Positions 50,736 through 58,834 of a stretch of DNA of 64,000 nucleotides are shown here, one piece after another. The translations under genes and the position numbers were made by a program. Under the pieces are notes generated by a model, which was not told the origin of the DNA, did no database searches, and was given only the letters and a program-made list of their open reading frames with translations. Source of the stretch: an uncultured Eubacteriales bacterium (GTDB lineage Bacteria; Bacillota; Clostridia; Oscillospirales; Acutalibacteraceae); the NCBI GenBank assembly GCA_934630515.1, contig CAKTVV010000008.1, positions 46,390-110,389 of the forward strand, read 5' to 3'. Numbering within the stretch: the first letter of the stretch is position 1; each line of letters opens with the position of its first letter.

Positions 50736-52910
50736 ATGAAGATCATCAAGCGGGATGGCTCGGAGGTCGTATTTGACCGCCAAAAGATCGTGGCGGCGAT
50801 CCGCAAAGCCAATGGCAATGTAGAAAAAGATGACCGTCTGTCGGAGGAACAGATCGAGGAGATCACCCGGCAGGTGGAGGAATATTGCTCCCGGATGAAG
50901 CGGGCGCTGAGCGTGGAGGAGATACAGGATCAGGTAGAGAATCATCTGATGGCGCTGGGTGCCTACCGGTTGGCCCGGTGCTATATCACCTATCGGTATA
51001 CCCGGGCGCTGGTGCGGAAATCCAACACCACCGATAAGCAGATCCTTAGTCTCATTGAGTGCAACAACGAAGAGGTCAAGCAGGAGAACGCCAATAAGAA
51101 CCCCACCGTCAACAGTGTGCAGCGGGACTATATGGCGGGCGAGGTGAGCAAGGATATCACCAAGCGGATCCTGCTGCCTCAGGAGATCGTGGATGCGCAC
51201 GAGGCGGGGCTGATTCACTTCCACGATGCGGACTATTTTGCCCAGCACATGCATAACTGCGATCTGGTGAATCTGGAGGATATGCTACAGAACGGCACGG
51301 TCATCAGCGGCACCCGGATTGAGCGGCCCCATTCTTTTTCCACCGCCTGCAATATTGCTACCCAGATCATTGCGCAGGTGGCGTCCAACCAGTATGGCGG
51401 TCAGTCCATCAGCCTGACCCATTTGGCGCCCTTTGTGCAGGTCAGCCGGGAGAAGATCCGGTCCGAGATCCTGTCCGATCTGGAGCGGGTGGGGGAATCC
51501 CTGTCGGAGCGCAGCATCGATGCGCTGGTGGAGCGCCGCCTGCGGGATGAGATCCGTAAGGGCGTGCAGACCATCCAGTATCAGGTGGTGACGCTCATGA
51601 CCACCAATGGACAGGCGCCGTTCGTGACGGTATTCATGTACCTCAACGAAGCCCGTAACGAGCAGGAGAAAAAGGATCTGGCGCTTATCATTGAGGAGAC
51701 GCTGCTCCAGCGGTATCAGGGTGTGAAGAACGAGGAGGGCGTGTGGGTCACGCCGGCGTTCCCCAAGCTGATCTATGTGCTGGAGGACGATAATATCCGG
51801 GAGGGCACGCCCTATTATGAGCTGACAAAGCTGGCGGCGAAATGCACCGCCCGTCGGATGGTGCCGGATTATATCAGCGAAAAGATCATGCTCCAGAATA
51901 AGATCGACAAAAACGGCGAGGGGCATTGCTACACCTGCATGGGCTGCCGCAGCTTCCTGACGCCCTATGTGGATGAAAACGGAAAGCCCAAGTATTACGG
52001 ACGGTTCAATCAGGGCGTGGTAACGGTCAATCTGGTGGATATCGGCTTGAGCGCTCATAAGGACATGGATAAGTTCTGGGAGGTGTTCGACGAGCGCATG
52101 GAGCTGTGCCATCGGGCGCTGCAGTGCCGCCACGAGCGGCTCACCGGCACCCTGTCGGATGCGGCGCCGATCCTGTGGCAGTACGGTGCGCTGGCCCGCC
52201 TGAAAAAGGGCGAGACCATCGACCGGTTCCTTCATGGAGGCTATTCCACCCTGTCGCTGGGGTATGCCGGCCTGTGGGAGTGCGTCTACAGTCTCATTGG
52301 CAAGAAGCTCACCGAGCCGGAGGGCAAGGAGCTGGGTCTGCAGATCATGAAAAAGCTCAATGAGTACACCGCCAAGTGGAAGGCGGCGGAGAATATCGAC
52401 TATTCTCTGTACGGCACTCCGCTGGAAAGCACGACCTATAAGTTCGCCAAATGCCTGCAGAAGCGGTTCGGTATCATCGAGGGCGTAACGGATAAGAATT
52501 ATATCACCAACAGCTATCACGTCCATGTGACCGAGCCCATCGATGCCTTTGACAAGCTGGCGCTGGAATCGGAGTTTCAGGCGCTGTCGCCCGGCGGTGC
52601 GATCAGCTATGTGGAAGTGCCGAATATGCAGCAGAATCTGGATGCGGTCATGGCTGTGATGCAGTTCATCTACGACCATATCATGTATGCGGAGCTGAAC
52701 ACCAAGAGCGACTATTGCCAGGTGTGCGGCTACGACGGGGAGATCCAGATTGTGGAGCAGGACGGCAAGCTGGTGTGGCAGTGTCCCCATTGCGGCAACA
52801 CGGACCAGACCAAGATGAATGTTGCCCGCCGCACCTGTGGGTATATCGGCACGCAGTTCTGGAATCAGGGCCGTACGCAGGAGATCAAGGAGCGGGTGCT
52901 GCATCTGTAA
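50736..52910 (+). CDS. nrdD: Anaerobic ribonucleoside-triphosphate reductase (class III)
   Basis: 724-residue glycyl-radical enzyme making deoxynucleotides without oxygen. Residues 1-95 are an ATP-cone (IIKRDGSEVVFDRQKIVAAI), the allosteric switch for dATP; the barrel follows, with a C-terminal zinc site CQVCGYDG/CPHCGN and the glycyl-radical block RRTCGYIGTQFWNQGR. Near the active site, CYTCMGCRSFL carries catalytic cysteines. The length is normal. AGGAGG precedes the ATG by about 11 bases. The activating enzyme gene nrdG, usually adjacent, is not in this window. Regulation by NrdR is indicated by two boxes. Confidence 0.96.
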   Translation: MKIIKRDGSEVVFDRQKIVAAIRKANGNVEKDDRLSEEQIEEITRQVEEYCSRMKRALSVEEIQDQVENHLMALGAYRLARCYITYRYTRALVRKSNTTDKQILSLIECNNEEVKQENANKNPTVNSVQRDYMAGEVSKDITKRILLPQEIVDAHEAGLIHFHDADYFAQHMHNCDLVNLEDMLQNGTVISGTRIERPHSFSTACNIATQIIAQVASNQYGGQSISLTHLAPFVQVSREKIRSEILSDLERVGESLSERSIDALVERRLRDEIRKGVQTIQYQVVTLMTTNGQAPFVTVFMYLNEARNEQEKKDLALIIEETLLQRYQGVKNEEGVWVTPAFPKLIYVLEDDNIREGTPYYELTKLAAKCTARRMVPDYISEKIMLQNKIDKNGEGHCYTCMGCRSFLTPYVDENGKPKYYGRFNQGVVTVNLVDIGLSAHKDMDKFWEVFDERMELCHRALQCRHERLTGTLSDAAPILWQYGALARLKKGETIDRFLHGGYSTLSLGYAGLWECVYSLIGKKLTEPEGKELGLQIMKKLNEYTAKWKAAENIDYSLYGTPLESTTYKFAKCLQKRFGIIEGVTDKNYITNSYHVHVTEPIDAFDKLALESEFQALSPGGAISYVEVPNMQQNLDAVMAVMQFIYDHIMYAELNTKSDYCQVCGYDGEIQIVEQDGKLVWQCPHCGNTDQTKMNVARRTCGYIGTQFWNQGRTQEIKERVLHL

Positions 52911-52940
52911 GCGCAAGGGAAAATTTGTGAATTTTATCCT

Positions 52941-52969
52941 TTGCAATTTACTGGCGGATGTGCTATACT
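52941..52969 (+). promoter_or_regulatory. Promoter in front of the carD leader terminator
   Basis: TTGCAA (52941-52946), 17-base spacer, TATACT (52964-52969). The predicted start (about 52976) lies just before a terminator hairpin. Confidence 0.75.
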
Positions 52970-52979
52970 GAACATATTG

Positions 52980-53023
52980 ACGGGTGGCTTGCCGATAAGC
53001 ACGGTCAAGCCACCCGTATTTTT
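52980..53023 (+). terminator. Terminator between nrdD and carD, in the carD leader
   Basis: ACGGGTGGCTTG (52980-52991) and CAAGCCACCCGT (53006-53017) form a 12-bp stem, followed by ATTTTT. It lies downstream of the promoter at 52941-52969, so it could attenuate carD transcription as well as end nrdD. Confidence 0.88.
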
Positions 53024-53053
53024 ATCGTCCATACGGGAAAGGAGAGTCACCTC

Positions 53054-53560
53054 ATGAGCAGACCCTATGAAAACGGTCAATATGTGGTATACGGTAAGGT
53101 AGGCGTCTGCCGGGTGGTGGACTGCTGTCCGATGCACTTCGGCGGTGCCGGCGGCGGAGAGTATTATTCGCTGGCGCCCCAGAGCGACCCCAAATCGCTG
53201 GTGTATGTCCCCTGCGATAACGAAGCTTTGATGGCTCGGCTGCGCCCGCTGATGGCAAAGGCGGAGATTGATGCCCTGCTACAGGATGTGACGGAGGAGC
53301 CGGTGGACTGGATTGAGGATCGCAACGAGCGCAGCTCCGCCTTTCGCCGGATCGTGGCGGAGGGCGACCGGCGGCAGATCGTGCGGCTGATCCGCTGCCT
53401 GAATCAGAAAAAGCAGGAACGTGCCCAAAAGGGCAAAAAGCTGTCCGGAACGGATGAGACCATGCTGCAGGAATGTGTCCGGCTGGTGGATGAGGAGTTT
53501 TCGCTGGCGCTGGATATTCCCCGCACGCAGGTGGGCGACTACATACGGCAGCGGCTGTGA
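53054..53560 (+). CDS. CarD family transcriptional regulator
   Basis: 168 residues. The N-terminal CarD/TRCF RNA polymerase-interacting domain is seen in YENGQYVVYGKVGVCRVVD and YYSLAPQSDPKSLVYVPCDN; the C-terminal half is helical (IRCLNQKKQERAQKGKKLSGTDETM pattern). CarD binds RNA polymerase beta and stabilises promoter opening at the stage of rRNA and stress genes. ATG 53054 has AAGGAG 10 bases upstream. The gene may be attenuated by the hairpin in its leader. Confidence 0.92.
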   Translation: MSRPYENGQYVVYGKVGVCRVVDCCPMHFGGAGGGEYYSLAPQSDPKSLVYVPCDNEALMARLRPLMAKAEIDALLQDVTEEPVDWIEDRNERSSAFRRIVAEGDRRQIVRLIRCLNQKKQERAQKGKKLSGTDETMLQECVRLVDEEFSLALDIPRTQVGDYIRQRL

Positions 53561-53582
53561 GGCAGAAACGGGGGAGGGACTT

Positions 53583-54161
53583 TTGAGCGAGACAGAGCAG
53601 GAACGGTGCTGTTTTACCGGGTATCGTCCCTACCGGTTTCGATTTTCGCCGGACGGACTGCGTCCGGAGCAGGTGCAGCAGGCGCTGGCGGGGCAGATCG
53701 AACGGCTATATGCCGAGGGCTGCCGCCGCTTTATTACGGGGATGTGCGTCGGGGTGGATCTTTGGGCGGCGCAGGCGGTGCTGCGGCTGCAGCAGCTCCA
53801 TCCGGAGGTAAAGCTGTCGGCGGTCATTCCCTTTGAGGGACAGGAGAGCCGCTGGACGGTAGCACAGCAACGGGAATACCGCCGTATCCGGGAGCGCTGC
53901 ACCGATGAGACGGTGCTGTTTTCGCCCCGGGAGGCGGCGGAGGATGCCGCTGCCTGCTATCGGGGGCGGAACCGCTATATGGTGGATCAGGCGGGCACGG
54001 TGCTGGCGGTGTTTTCCTTTGCGATGGCGGATACCCGCTCCGGCACAGCGGCGACGGTGCGCTATGCCCGTCAGCGGATGCGCCGGTTGATCTACATTCA
54101 TCCCCAGACACTGGCGGTGTCGGAGGAGACGGTGCAGCAGCTGGGGCTGCCGATTTTTTAA
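53583..54161 (+). CDS. YpsA-like DUF1273 (SLOG superfamily) protein
   Basis: 192 residues. CCFTGYRPYRF near the start, TGMCVGVDLWAAQAVL and the late SGTAATVRYARQ resemble the YpsA/DUF1273 group of the Rossmann-like SLOG superfamily, whose members bind nucleotides or ADP-ribose-like ligands. In Bacillus, YpsA affects cell division; the biochemical activity is not settled. The likely start is TTG 53583, 4-5 bases after GGGGAGGG; no ATG fits better. It follows carD after 22 bases and may be cotranscribed. Confidence 0.8.
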   Translation: MSETEQERCCFTGYRPYRFRFSPDGLRPEQVQQALAGQIERLYAEGCRRFITGMCVGVDLWAAQAVLRLQQLHPEVKLSAVIPFEGQESRWTVAQQREYRRIRERCTDETVLFSPREAAEDAAACYRGRNRYMVDQAGTVLAVFSFAMADTRSGTAATVRYARQRMRRLIYIHPQTLAVSEETVQQLGLPIF

Positions 54162-54181
54162 TGGGATAAGGAGCAGATACG

Positions 54182-54472
54182 ATGGCGTTGCCGGATTTCC
54201 CCATTCCGGGGATTCATTTTTTCATGAGCGATAATTCTTTCAGCGGCAGCTTGAAGGGGTTTAATTATTTTCTGAAGCCGGTATTTGTAAAGGATGGCGA
54301 CGAGGGTACCTCGCATTTTGAGGTGTGCACCTGGTACGGACAGCTCTGCCGGGCGAAAAGCGAGATCCGGGCGCAGACCACATTTCCGCTGGATACCGAC
54401 GGCTTGGAAGCAGCGAAGGCGTGGCTGGTGGAGCAGAATGCGGCCTTTCGCACAGAAAATGGGGAGAAATGA
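54182..54472 (+). CDS. Small protein of unknown function
   Basis: 96 residues with no signal peptide or membrane segment. Sequence blocks include GIHFFMSDNSFSGSLKGFNYFLKPV, an acidic middle and LEAAKAWLVEQNAAF. AAGGAG lies 8 bases before the ATG, so it is likely translated. It follows the YpsA-like gene after 20 bases, in the same direction, and precedes the tRNA-Gly promoter. I do not recognise a family. Confidence 0.75.
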   Translation: MALPDFPIPGIHFFMSDNSFSGSLKGFNYFLKPVFVKDGDEGTSHFEVCTWYGQLCRAKSEIRAQTTFPLDTDGLEAAKAWLVEQNAAFRTENGEK

Positions 54473-54482
54473 AAAATTTCTC

Positions 54483-54511
54483 TTGCATTTTCCGGGAATC
54501 TATGGTATACT
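54483..54511 (+). promoter_or_regulatory. Promoter of tRNA-Gly
   Basis: TTGCAT (54483-54488), 17-base spacer, TATACT (54506-54511), 13 bases before the tRNA. Confidence 0.85.
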
Positions 54512-54524
54512 ACCCACTGTTCCT

Positions 54525-54598
54525 GCGGGTATAATTCATCGGTAGAATGCGACCTTCCCAAGGTTGATAGGTGGGTTCGACTCCCATTACCCGCTCCA
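54525..54598 (+). tRNA. tRNA-Gly (anticodon CCC)
   Basis: The acceptor GCGGGTA pairs with TACCCGC; the D-loop contains GGTA; the anticodon arm CGACC-TTCCCAA-GGTTG has anticodon CCC, reading GGG; the T loop is GTTCGAC; CCA is encoded. It is a single-gene transcript with promoter and terminator. Confidence 0.97.
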
Positions 54599-54643
54599 AA
54601 AGAACCCTCTCTTGTTGTTATCAGCAAAAGAGGGTTCTTTTTT
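54598..54643 (+). terminator. Terminator of tRNA-Gly
   Basis: AGAACCCTCT (54601-54610) pairs with AGAGGGTTCT (54629-54638), followed by TTTTTT. The A run upstream makes it potentially bidirectional. Confidence 0.92.
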
Positions 54644-54717
54644 ACGAAAATGCGCCGCCGGGGCAAAAACATCCGGCGGCAGGCGGTGATCGCTGCGCTT
54701 GGAATGGGGTGGATGCT

Positions 54718-55029
54718 GTGCATAAGGTGCTGGATGAGTCTTTGGTTTATGAAATTTTGGCGGTGGTCGAAGAGATCCCCTATGGCTGCGTGGCGACCTA
54801 TGGACAGATCGCCCGGCTGATCGGTCGGGATAAAAACGCTCGCCTTGTGGGCAAGGTGTTGAGCCGGGCGGAGCATTACGGCGCCTATCCGTGCCACAGA
54901 GTCGTCAACCATCAGGGGCGCCCGGCGCCCGGCTGGGCGGAGCAAGAGCGGCTTTTGGCAGAGGAGGGCGTGACCTTTCGAGCAAACGGCTGTGTGGATC
55001 TGAAGCGGCATCGGTGGGATTGCGGATGA
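54718..55029 (+). CDS. MGMT/alkyltransferase-like DNA-binding protein
   Basis: 103 residues corresponding to the C-terminal (DNA-binding) domain of O6-alkylguanine-DNA alkyltransferases: ATYGQIARLIGR and the active-site motif PCHRVVN. The alkyl-acceptor Cys is present (PCHRV instead of the PWHRV of inactive alkyltransferase-like proteins), so alkyl transfer is possible although the N-terminal half is lacking. The start is uncertain: GTG 54718 after GGGGTGG gives a plausible protein, and upstream codons run into the tRNA terminator. It lies immediately upstream of a decayed reductase gene. Confidence 0.75.
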   Translation: MHKVLDESLVYEILAVVEEIPYGCVATYGQIARLIGRDKNARLVGKVLSRAEHYGAYPCHRVVNHQGRPAPGWAEQERLLAEEGVTFRANGCVDLKRHRWDCG

Positions 55030-55049
55030 CCGCAGGGGAGGAAACAGCC

Positions 55050-55712
55050 ATGGAACGGCCGGTGGACGACCCTGTTCATGCTTGTGTCGGCGGACGGAAA
55101 GATCAGCACCGGAGCCACGGGCGAGCGGGATGTGGACAGGGACTTTCCCGTCAAAGACGGGGTGCGGGAGGGGCTGCATCAATACTATGAAATTGAGCAG
55201 ACTACCGATTTGTGGTCGCTGAATTCCGGCAGAGAGCAGGCAAAGCTGGGGGTAAACACGCAGGAACTGCCCGACAAAACGCCGGTTTCCTTCGTGATTA
55301 TCGACAACCGCCATTTGACGGAGCATGGTGTCCGGTATTTTTGCGCCCGGTCACGGGAGTTTGTGCTGGTGACGTCTAATGCGCATCACCCGGCCTATGA
55401 TGTGCAGGCAGAAAACCTGCATATCCTCTATCAGCGTTCCCTGTCGCTTGCGGGCGGACTATGGCTGCGAGAGAATCACCGTGCAGACCGGCGGTACCGC
55501 TCAATGGGCTGTTGCTGCGGGAAAAGCTGTTGGATTACGTGGATATGGTGGTGGCTCCGGTTTTGATCGGTGGTCGGGATACACCCACATTGATCGACGG
55601 GGAGTCGCTGCGGTCGCAGGAACAGCTGTCCGGAGTGGGCGTGTTGGAGCTGCAGGAATGTGCGGTGTTGGAAAATTCCTATCTGCGTCTGCGGTATAAG
55701 GTAGTTCGCTGA
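55050..55712 (+). pseudogene. RibD C-terminal/DHFR-like reductase, three frameshifts
   Basis: Beginning with an ATG at 55050 (SD GGGGAGG) the frame must shift at about 55061 (MERP then WTTLFMLVSADGKIS), again at about 55455 (SLSL then RADYGCERITVQTGGT) and again at about 55495 (then LNGLLLREKLLDYVDMVVAPVLIGG) to give one coherent reductase. Each shift is +1, summing to three extra bases. The motifs DGKIS and GGT/APVLIGG are those of pyrimidine-reductase-like RibD C-terminal proteins. The parts are well conserved between shifts, so decay is recent, or the bases are errors in the assembly. Confidence 0.85.
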
Positions 55713-55721
55713 CAGCGGAAG

Positions 55722-55762
55722 AAAAATGAACCGGGACAGGAGCATTTACGCTTCTGTCCCGG
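55722..55762 (-). terminator. Terminator of the PPTase-to-TtcA operon (minus strand)
   Basis: CCGGGACAG (55731-55739) pairs with CTGTCCCGG (55754-55762); on the minus strand TTCATTTTT follows. The 5' arm overlaps the last codons of the ttcA-like gene. Confidence 0.8.
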
Positions 55763-56579
55763 CTTGCTTGTAGTCATCTAAAAAGCTTATGTAACGGTCG
55801 CCCTTGTGGTAGCCTAAGATCGTTTCCAGATTGACATTTTCGGCGCTGCGGAAGATGTTTTGATCGATCTGGCGGTTGACCTGCCGCAGCTGCGTCAGCA
55901 GCGCTTTGATCTCCGCCCGCTTGGATTCGCCGGCGGAGCCGTCGGTGACGGAACAGGCGCAGCGGATGAAGTGCAGATCGTTGTACGCTGCCCAGTTGAG
56001 GATCGCCTTTTCCCGTACCAGATAGAGGGGGCGGATCAGCTCCATGCCGGGAAAGTTGGTGCTGCGGAGCTTGGGCATCATGGTGCGCATTTCCGCTCCG
56101 TAGAGCATACTCATGAGGATGGTTTCGATTACATCGTCATAGTGGTGCCCCAGAGCGATCTTGTTGCAGCCCAGTTCCCGGGCGTATTTGTACAGATACC
56201 CCCGGCGCATCCGGGCACACAGGTAGCAAGGAGAGCCGGTCTGCTGTTTTTCCACTACCGTGAAGATGGGGCTGTCAAAGATATGGATGGGCAGCTGGAG
56301 CAGATGGGCGTTTTCCTCGATCTGGCGGCGATTCTCCGGGCGGTAGCCGGGGTCCATCACCACAAACTCCAGCTCGAACGGCACCTCGCTGCCGTGGCGC
56401 TGCAGCTCCTGCAGACATTTTGCCAGCAGCATCGAGTCTTTTCCGCCGGAGATGCACACGGCGATGCGGTCGCCCGCCTGAATCATTTGATAGGTCTTCA
56501 GGCTCCCGATAAAGGGATTCCAGATGGTTTTTCGATAGGTGGTGATGATACTGCGTTCGATGGCTTGACACCGCTCCAT
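55746..56579 (-). CDS. TtcA-like tRNA 2-thiocytidine synthase / PP-loop ATPase
   Basis: 277 residues. The N-type ATP pyrophosphatase P-loop SGGKDSM and the CYLCARMRR motif, which contributes cysteines of a [4Fe-4S] cluster, are characteristic of the TtcA/TtuA family that thiolates tRNA (C32 in TtcA). A further Cys pair lies in FIRCACSV. The exact target nucleotide cannot be read. It lies 3 bases after the flippase gene and ends the five-gene minus-strand operon. Confidence 0.88.
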   Translation of the reverse strand: MERCQAIERSIITTYRKTIWNPFIGSLKTYQMIQAGDRIAVCISGGKDSMLLAKCLQELQRHGSEVPFELEFVVMDPGYRPENRRQIEENAHLLQLPIHIFDSPIFTVVEKQQTGSPCYLCARMRRGYLYKYARELGCNKIALGHHYDDVIETILMSMLYGAEMRTMMPKLRSTNFPGMELIRPLYLVREKAILNWAAYNDLHFIRCACSVTDGSAGESKRAEIKALLTQLRQVNRQIDQNIFRSAENVNLETILGYHKGDRYISFLDDYKQAGTEA

Positions 56580-56582
56580 GGG

Positions 56583-57995
56583 TCATACCCCCTTTTGCTT
56601 TTTGCGCCCGAGGATGCGGTAGACGCTGCGCACTAAGGGGCGGAAATTGATGATCAGCAGCAGCAGGAACAGGAGGATTTGCCAGACGATCCAGCCCTTG
56701 ACCTCCCGCACCATGAGGATGCTTTGCACCGTGATCAGCACGGCGCTGGACAGAAACCGGGGCATATCCCATTTCAAGCGCACCCACCGGCGGGTGTGGA
56801 AGGAGCGCAGCACAAATACCAGCGCATAGCTGAGGGCGGTGGACAGTGCCGCCCCCTGCACACCAAAGGCACGGATGAGGAAGAAATTGCCGATGAGGTT
56901 GCCGACGGTGCCGAGCATCGTGGTCCACAGAGTGCTGTGGCTCTGCTTCTCCACGGTGTAGATGGTGCCTAAATAGGACACCAGACAGGACAGGGCGGTG
57001 GCGATCACCAGCGTGGGCATATACTGCCAGGAGGGGTAAAAGCTGTCCGCTACGAGGATCTTGGTGATGACCTTGGAGAACAGGATCAGCCCGGAGCCGC
57101 AGACAAACAGCAGAGAATGGTACATGGTGAATATGCGGCTGAAGAACTTTTCCCGTTCCAGCGGACTTTTTTCCGTAAGGATGGACATTTGCCAGGCGTC
57201 CATAAAAATGCCGCTGATGAGGATCAGCAGATTGGGAATCTTATAGGAGACGGCATAAAGACCGTTGGCCTTCTCGCTGATCATCCAGGTGACCATAAAC
57301 CGGTCGGATACATCCGTCACCCACCACAGCGCCGTGGTGGGAATAAGAGGGACGGAATACTTCAGCATCGCCTTGGTGACCCGCTTTTTGTAGTAATGCA
57401 GGTCGATGTAGCGATAGAGCTTGGCACGGAAGAACAGCAGCAGAATACAGGTGGCATCGGACAGCACGATGGCTAAAATATAGCCGATGACGCCGATCTT
57501 CAGCACCGCCAGAAAGACGATGTCCAGCACCAGCGTGATGGCGGTGCCGATGACGCTGCATACGGCGAACAGGCGCACCTTTTGCAGGGTCTTCACTTGA
57601 TAGGCAAACAGGTAGTGGATCATCGAGGTCAGCACGAAAACGTAGATCCAGATGGTGTAGCCTTCGAATTTGGGGATCCGTGCCACCAGCGGGTAGAACA
57701 GCAGGAAGATCCCGAAGCCCGCCAGATCCACAATCAGACCGGTGGTCAGTACGCTGCGCCGGTCGGTTTCGCCGTCCATGCCAAAGCGCAGCACCGCCGT
57801 GTTCATTCCCAGCGACACCAGCGGGATCAGCAGGTTGGCGGTCTGCACCAGCAGATCCACGATGCCGTATTCGCCGTTGGTGAGATAGCTGGTGTACAGG
57901 GGCATGAGCAGCACGGTCAGCGCTTTGGAGCTGAAGGTGCCGATGCCCAATATCAGCGTGTTGGAAAACAGATTTTTGTACCGGTTCTTCGCCAA
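56583..57995 (-). CDS. Oligosaccharide flippase family protein (MOP superfamily)
   Basis: 470 residues with about 12-14 membrane segments, characteristic of Wzx/MurJ-type lipid-linked glycan exporters. The N-terminus (LFSNTLILGIGTFSSKALTVLL and SYLTNGEYGIVDLL) and a basic C-terminus (RILGRKKQKG) match the polysaccharide-transport branch. It translocates undecaprenyl-linked oligosaccharides across the membrane. The glycosyltransferases of a typical polysaccharide locus are not adjacent. 36 bases separate it from the HAD gene upstream. Confidence 0.9.
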   Translation of the reverse strand: MAKNRYKNLFSNTLILGIGTFSSKALTVLLMPLYTSYLTNGEYGIVDLLVQTANLLIPLVSLGMNTAVLRFGMDGETDRRSVLTTGLIVDLAGFGIFLLFYPLVARIPKFEGYTIWIYVFVLTSMIHYLFAYQVKTLQKVRLFAVCSVIGTAITLVLDIVFLAVLKIGVIGYILAIVLSDATCILLLFFRAKLYRYIDLHYYKKRVTKAMLKYSVPLIPTTALWWVTDVSDRFMVTWMISEKANGLYAVSYKIPNLLILISGIFMDAWQMSILTEKSPLEREKFFSRIFTMYHSLLFVCGSGLILFSKVITKILVADSFYPSWQYMPTLVIATALSCLVSYLGTIYTVEKQSHSTLWTTMLGTVGNLIGNFFLIRAFGVQGAALSTALSYALVFVLRSFHTRRWVRLKWDMPRFLSSAVLITVQSILMVREVKGWIVWQILLFLLLLIINFRPLVRSVYRILGRKKQKGV

Positions 57996-58031
57996 TGCTT
58001 TGCACTCCTTAACTCTTTGAGATCGGCAGGG

Positions 58032-58820
58032 TCATTCGGCGATCTCGCCCACGTCATTGAGGATCAGCGAGGGGCGGTAGGGGAAAGCATCCACCGTCTC
58101 CCGGGTGGATACGCCGGACAGCACCAGCACCGTGTCGGCGCCGGATTCGATACCGGCGATCACATCGGTGTCCATCCGGTCGCCGATGATGGCGATGTCG
58201 CTGGGACCGCAGCCCAGATGCTTGATACCGCTGCGCATCATCAGGGGATTGGGTTTTCCCAGGAAATACGCCTGCTTGCCGGTGGACAGCTCGATGGGCG
58301 CCACCAGCGCCCGGCAGGCGGGTACCTGTATGTTGCCCTCGGTGGGACCGGTCATGTCGGAGTTGGTGCCGATGAGCTTGGCGCCGTTCTCCACCAGCCG
58401 CACCGCTTTGCACAGATTTTGATAGTTGTAGTTTTGGGTCTCGCCTACCACCACATAGTCGGGGTTGACATCGTTGAGGCTGATACCCGCCTCGTAGAGG
58501 GCGTTGGTCAGCCCTGCCTCGCCGATGCAAAAGGCGGAGCAGCCCGGCGCCTGTGCTTTAAGAAACTTGGCGGTCGCCAGAGCGCTGGTATAGAAGTGGC
58601 TCTCCTCTACGTCCAGCCCCATGCGCAGCAGCTTTTGCCGCAGCTCCCGGGGGGTGCGCTCGCTGCTGTTGGTGAGGAACAGGTACTGCTTGCCCTGCTC
58701 CTGCAGCCAGCGGAAGAATTCCTTGGCGCAGGGCAGCAGATGGTTGCCGTGATAGATCACGCCGTCCATGTCGCAGATAAACCCTTTTTTCGCCCGGATG
58801 TCCTTGACGGTGATGCTCAT
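58032..58820 (-). CDS. HAD superfamily IIA phosphatase (NagD-like)
   Basis: 262 residues. HAD motifs: I DMDGVIYHG, II TNSSE, and III/IV LGKPNPLMM...IIGDRMDTDVIAG. The cap position and length fit the class IIA NagD/PNPase-like group, which dephosphorylates small phosphate esters such as UMP, GMP or phosphoglycolate; the substrate here is unknown. It lies 14 bases after the SGNH gene and 36 before the flippase, within one operon. Confidence 0.9.
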   Translation of the reverse strand: MSITVKDIRAKKGFICDMDGVIYHGNHLLPCAKEFFRWLQEQGKQYLFLTNSSERTPRELRQKLLRMGLDVEESHFYTSALATAKFLKAQAPGCSAFCIGEAGLTNALYEAGISLNDVNPDYVVVGETQNYNYQNLCKAVRLVENGAKLIGTNSDMTGPTEGNIQVPACRALVAPIELSTGKQAYFLGKPNPLMMRSGIKHLGCGPSDIAIIGDRMDTDVIAGIESGADTVLVLSGVSTRETVDAFPYRPSLILNDVGEIAE

Positions 58821-58834
58821 AGTGTGTTCCTCCC

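Noticed and set aside
51285..52946. 553-codon antisense frame opposite nrdD
   Set aside because: A shadow of nrdD with no domain or start signal.
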